Source: Flammeovirgaceae bacterium (lineage in GTDB: Bacteria > Bacteroidota > Bacteroidia > Cytophagales > Cyclobacteriaceae). From it: a stretch of DNA of 7,366 nucleotides. This document shows, one piece after another, positions 6,409-7,366 of the stretch. Positions within the stretch are counted from its first letter, which is position 1, and every line of letters begins with the position of its first letter. The translations under genes were made by a program, and so were the position numbers. Below the pieces are notes generated by a model. It had not been told where the DNA came from. It worked only from the letters and a program-made list of their open reading frames with translations, and did no database searches. The stretch is from NCBI GenBank assembly GCA_947457025.1, contig CANGUI010000089.1, forward strand, positions 1-7,366. Direction: 5' to 3'.

Positions 6409-7366
6409 TGACTACCTCCTCTTCCTTTTCGGTGGATACCTCGCTTATGGCAATTTTGTCTAAATCCACGCGCAGGTTTTCAATGATGAAATCCTGGCGG
6501 TCGGGTGTATTTTTTCCCATGTAAAACTCAAGTAATTTGATCAGGTGACTCTCTTTGTGAATCAGTACGGGAGCCAGGCGGATGTTGTCACCAATAAATG
6601 TTTCAAACTCATCGGGAGAAATTTCACCCAAACCCTTGAAGCGCGTAATCTCCGGCTTGCCGCCCAACTTGTTGAGGGCGGCGGTCTTCTCTTCTTCCGA
6701 GTAGCAATAGATCGTTTCCCTCTTGTTGCGAACCCGGAAGAGCGGAGTCTCCAGCACATAGACATGCCCGGCTTTTACCAGGTCGGGGAAGAACTGCAGG
6801 AAGAATGTCATCAGCAGCAGGCGGATATGCATGCCGTCTACGTCTGCATCAGTGGCGATGATTACCTTGTTGTACCGCAGACCGTCCAGGCCATCTTCGA
6901 TATTCAGGGCGTGTTGCAGCAGGTTGAATTCTTCATTTTCGTAAACCACTTTTTTCGTCAGGCCATAGCAATTCAGCGGTTTGCCCCGCAGGCTAAACAC
7001 GGCCTGGGTTTCCACGCGGCGGGCTTTTGTGATTGAGCCGCTGGCCGAGTCCCCTTCGGTAATGAAAATCATCGATTCCTGGGCGCGCTCATCTTTGTCT
7101 TCATCAAAATGAAACCGGCAATCGCGCAGCTTGCGGTTATGGAGGTTGGCCTTTTTAGCACGTTCGTTGGCAAGTTTTTTTATGCCTGCGATTTCTTTAC
7201 GCTCGCGTTCCGACTGCAAAATCCGTTTTTGCAGGGCATCCGCCACCACAGGATTTTTATGCAGGTAGATCTCAAGTTCGCGGGCAACCAGGTCGCCTAC
7301 GGCACTGCGCACGGAGGGGCCGTCTGGCGCCATATTCAGGGAACCGAGTTTCGTCTTCGTTTGCGA
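6401..7366 (-). CDS. parE: Topoisomerase IV subunit B (ParE), C-terminal half; truncated by window edge
   Basis: This is the ATPase/TOPRIM subunit of topoisomerase IV, partner of ParC in decatenating chromosomes. The frame is open to the right edge; 321 residues are visible, beginning with QTKTKLGS, which in relatives lies at the end of the transducer domain. The TOPRIM domain follows: EGDSASGS (104-111) with the catalytic glutamate, and [10 protein letters not shown] (173-182) with the magnesium-binding aspartates. [13 protein letters not shown] (241-253) and the [14 protein letters not shown] segment close the protein before a short acidic tail (EKEEEVVNE). The first methionine seen (7333) is internal and not the start. 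The EGDSASGS variant and the [19 protein letters not shown] segment point to the Bacteroidota ParE type and not to GyrB. The stop overlaps the parC start by 8 bases, so the two subunits are probably made in balanced amounts from one mRNA. Confidence 0.95.
   Translation of the reverse strand, partial: SQTKTKLGSLNMAPDGPSVRSAVGDLVARELEIYLHKNPVVADALQKRILQSERERKEIAGIKKLANERAKKANLHNRKLRDCRFHFDEDKDERAQESMIFITEGDSASGSITKARRVETQAVFSLRGKPLNCYGLTKKVVYENEEFNLLQHALNIEDGLDGLRYNKVIIATDADVDGMHIRLLLMTFFLQFFPDLVKAGHVYVLETPLFRVRNKRETIYCYSEEEKTAALNKLGGKPEITRFKGLGEISPDEFETFIGDNIRLAPVLIHKESHLIKLLEFYMGKNTPDRQDFIIENLRVDLDKIAISEVSTEKEEEVVNE
6415..6420 (-). promoter_or_regulatory. Shine-Dalgarno sequence deciding the parC start
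   Basis: AGGAGG lies 6 bases before the parC ATG (6408), inside the last codons of parE, where it encodes Glu-Glu-Val. A full consensus site is unusual in Bacteroidota. It supports this start and coupled translation of the two topoisomerase IV subunits. Confidence 0.7.

Noticed and set aside
6545..7036. Plus-strand frame of 163 codons opposite parE
   Set aside because: It is antisense to the TOPRIM region and shows no motif of its own.

Overview
The window comes from a member of the Bacteroidota, most likely the Cytophagales or a related order. The evidence is protein character: topoisomerase IV subunits of the Bacteroidota type, methionine synthase split into two overlapping genes as is common in this phylum, a short two-domain Ppx/GppA phosphatase, and mostly weak or absent Shine-Dalgarno sequences. 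All genes look like chromosomal housekeeping genes. No mobile element, CRISPR array, tRNA or rRNA was seen.

Layout. Positions 1-2255 (minus strand) hold split cobalamin-dependent methionine synthase: a homocysteine-binding subunit (1257-2255), then, overlapping by 8 bases, the folate/cobalamin subunit, which runs off the left edge just before its cobalt-ligand histidine codon. Upstream, at 2305-2419, is a well-formed SAM-I (S-box) riboswitch, so methionine synthesis is probably turned down by its downstream product S-adenosylmethionine. Divergently, positions 2491-3450 (plus) encode a Ppx/GppA exopolyphosphatase that seems to start at TTG. A short convergent intergenic region (3451-3576) carries a GC-rich hairpin. 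Positions 3577-7366 (minus) hold topoisomerase IV: the C-terminal half of parE overlaps parC by 8 bases, with a strong Shine-Dalgarno sequence for parC.

The most notable point is that parC is interrupted by a single in-frame TAG at 4942-4944. It falls at the boundary between the DNA-cleavage core and the C-terminal beta-pinwheel, and a GTG follows it immediately. The choices are a split subunit, amber readthrough, a recent nonsense mutation or a sequence error. The parC tail also has an A10 tract, where a one-base slip in either direction would swap the acidic/polar tail for a strongly basic one (one version resembles histone H1), and two QxxLF motifs resembling sliding-clamp-binding peptides.

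The window is otherwise ordinary core genome. The riboswitch and the parC interruption are the points best supported by the sequence.
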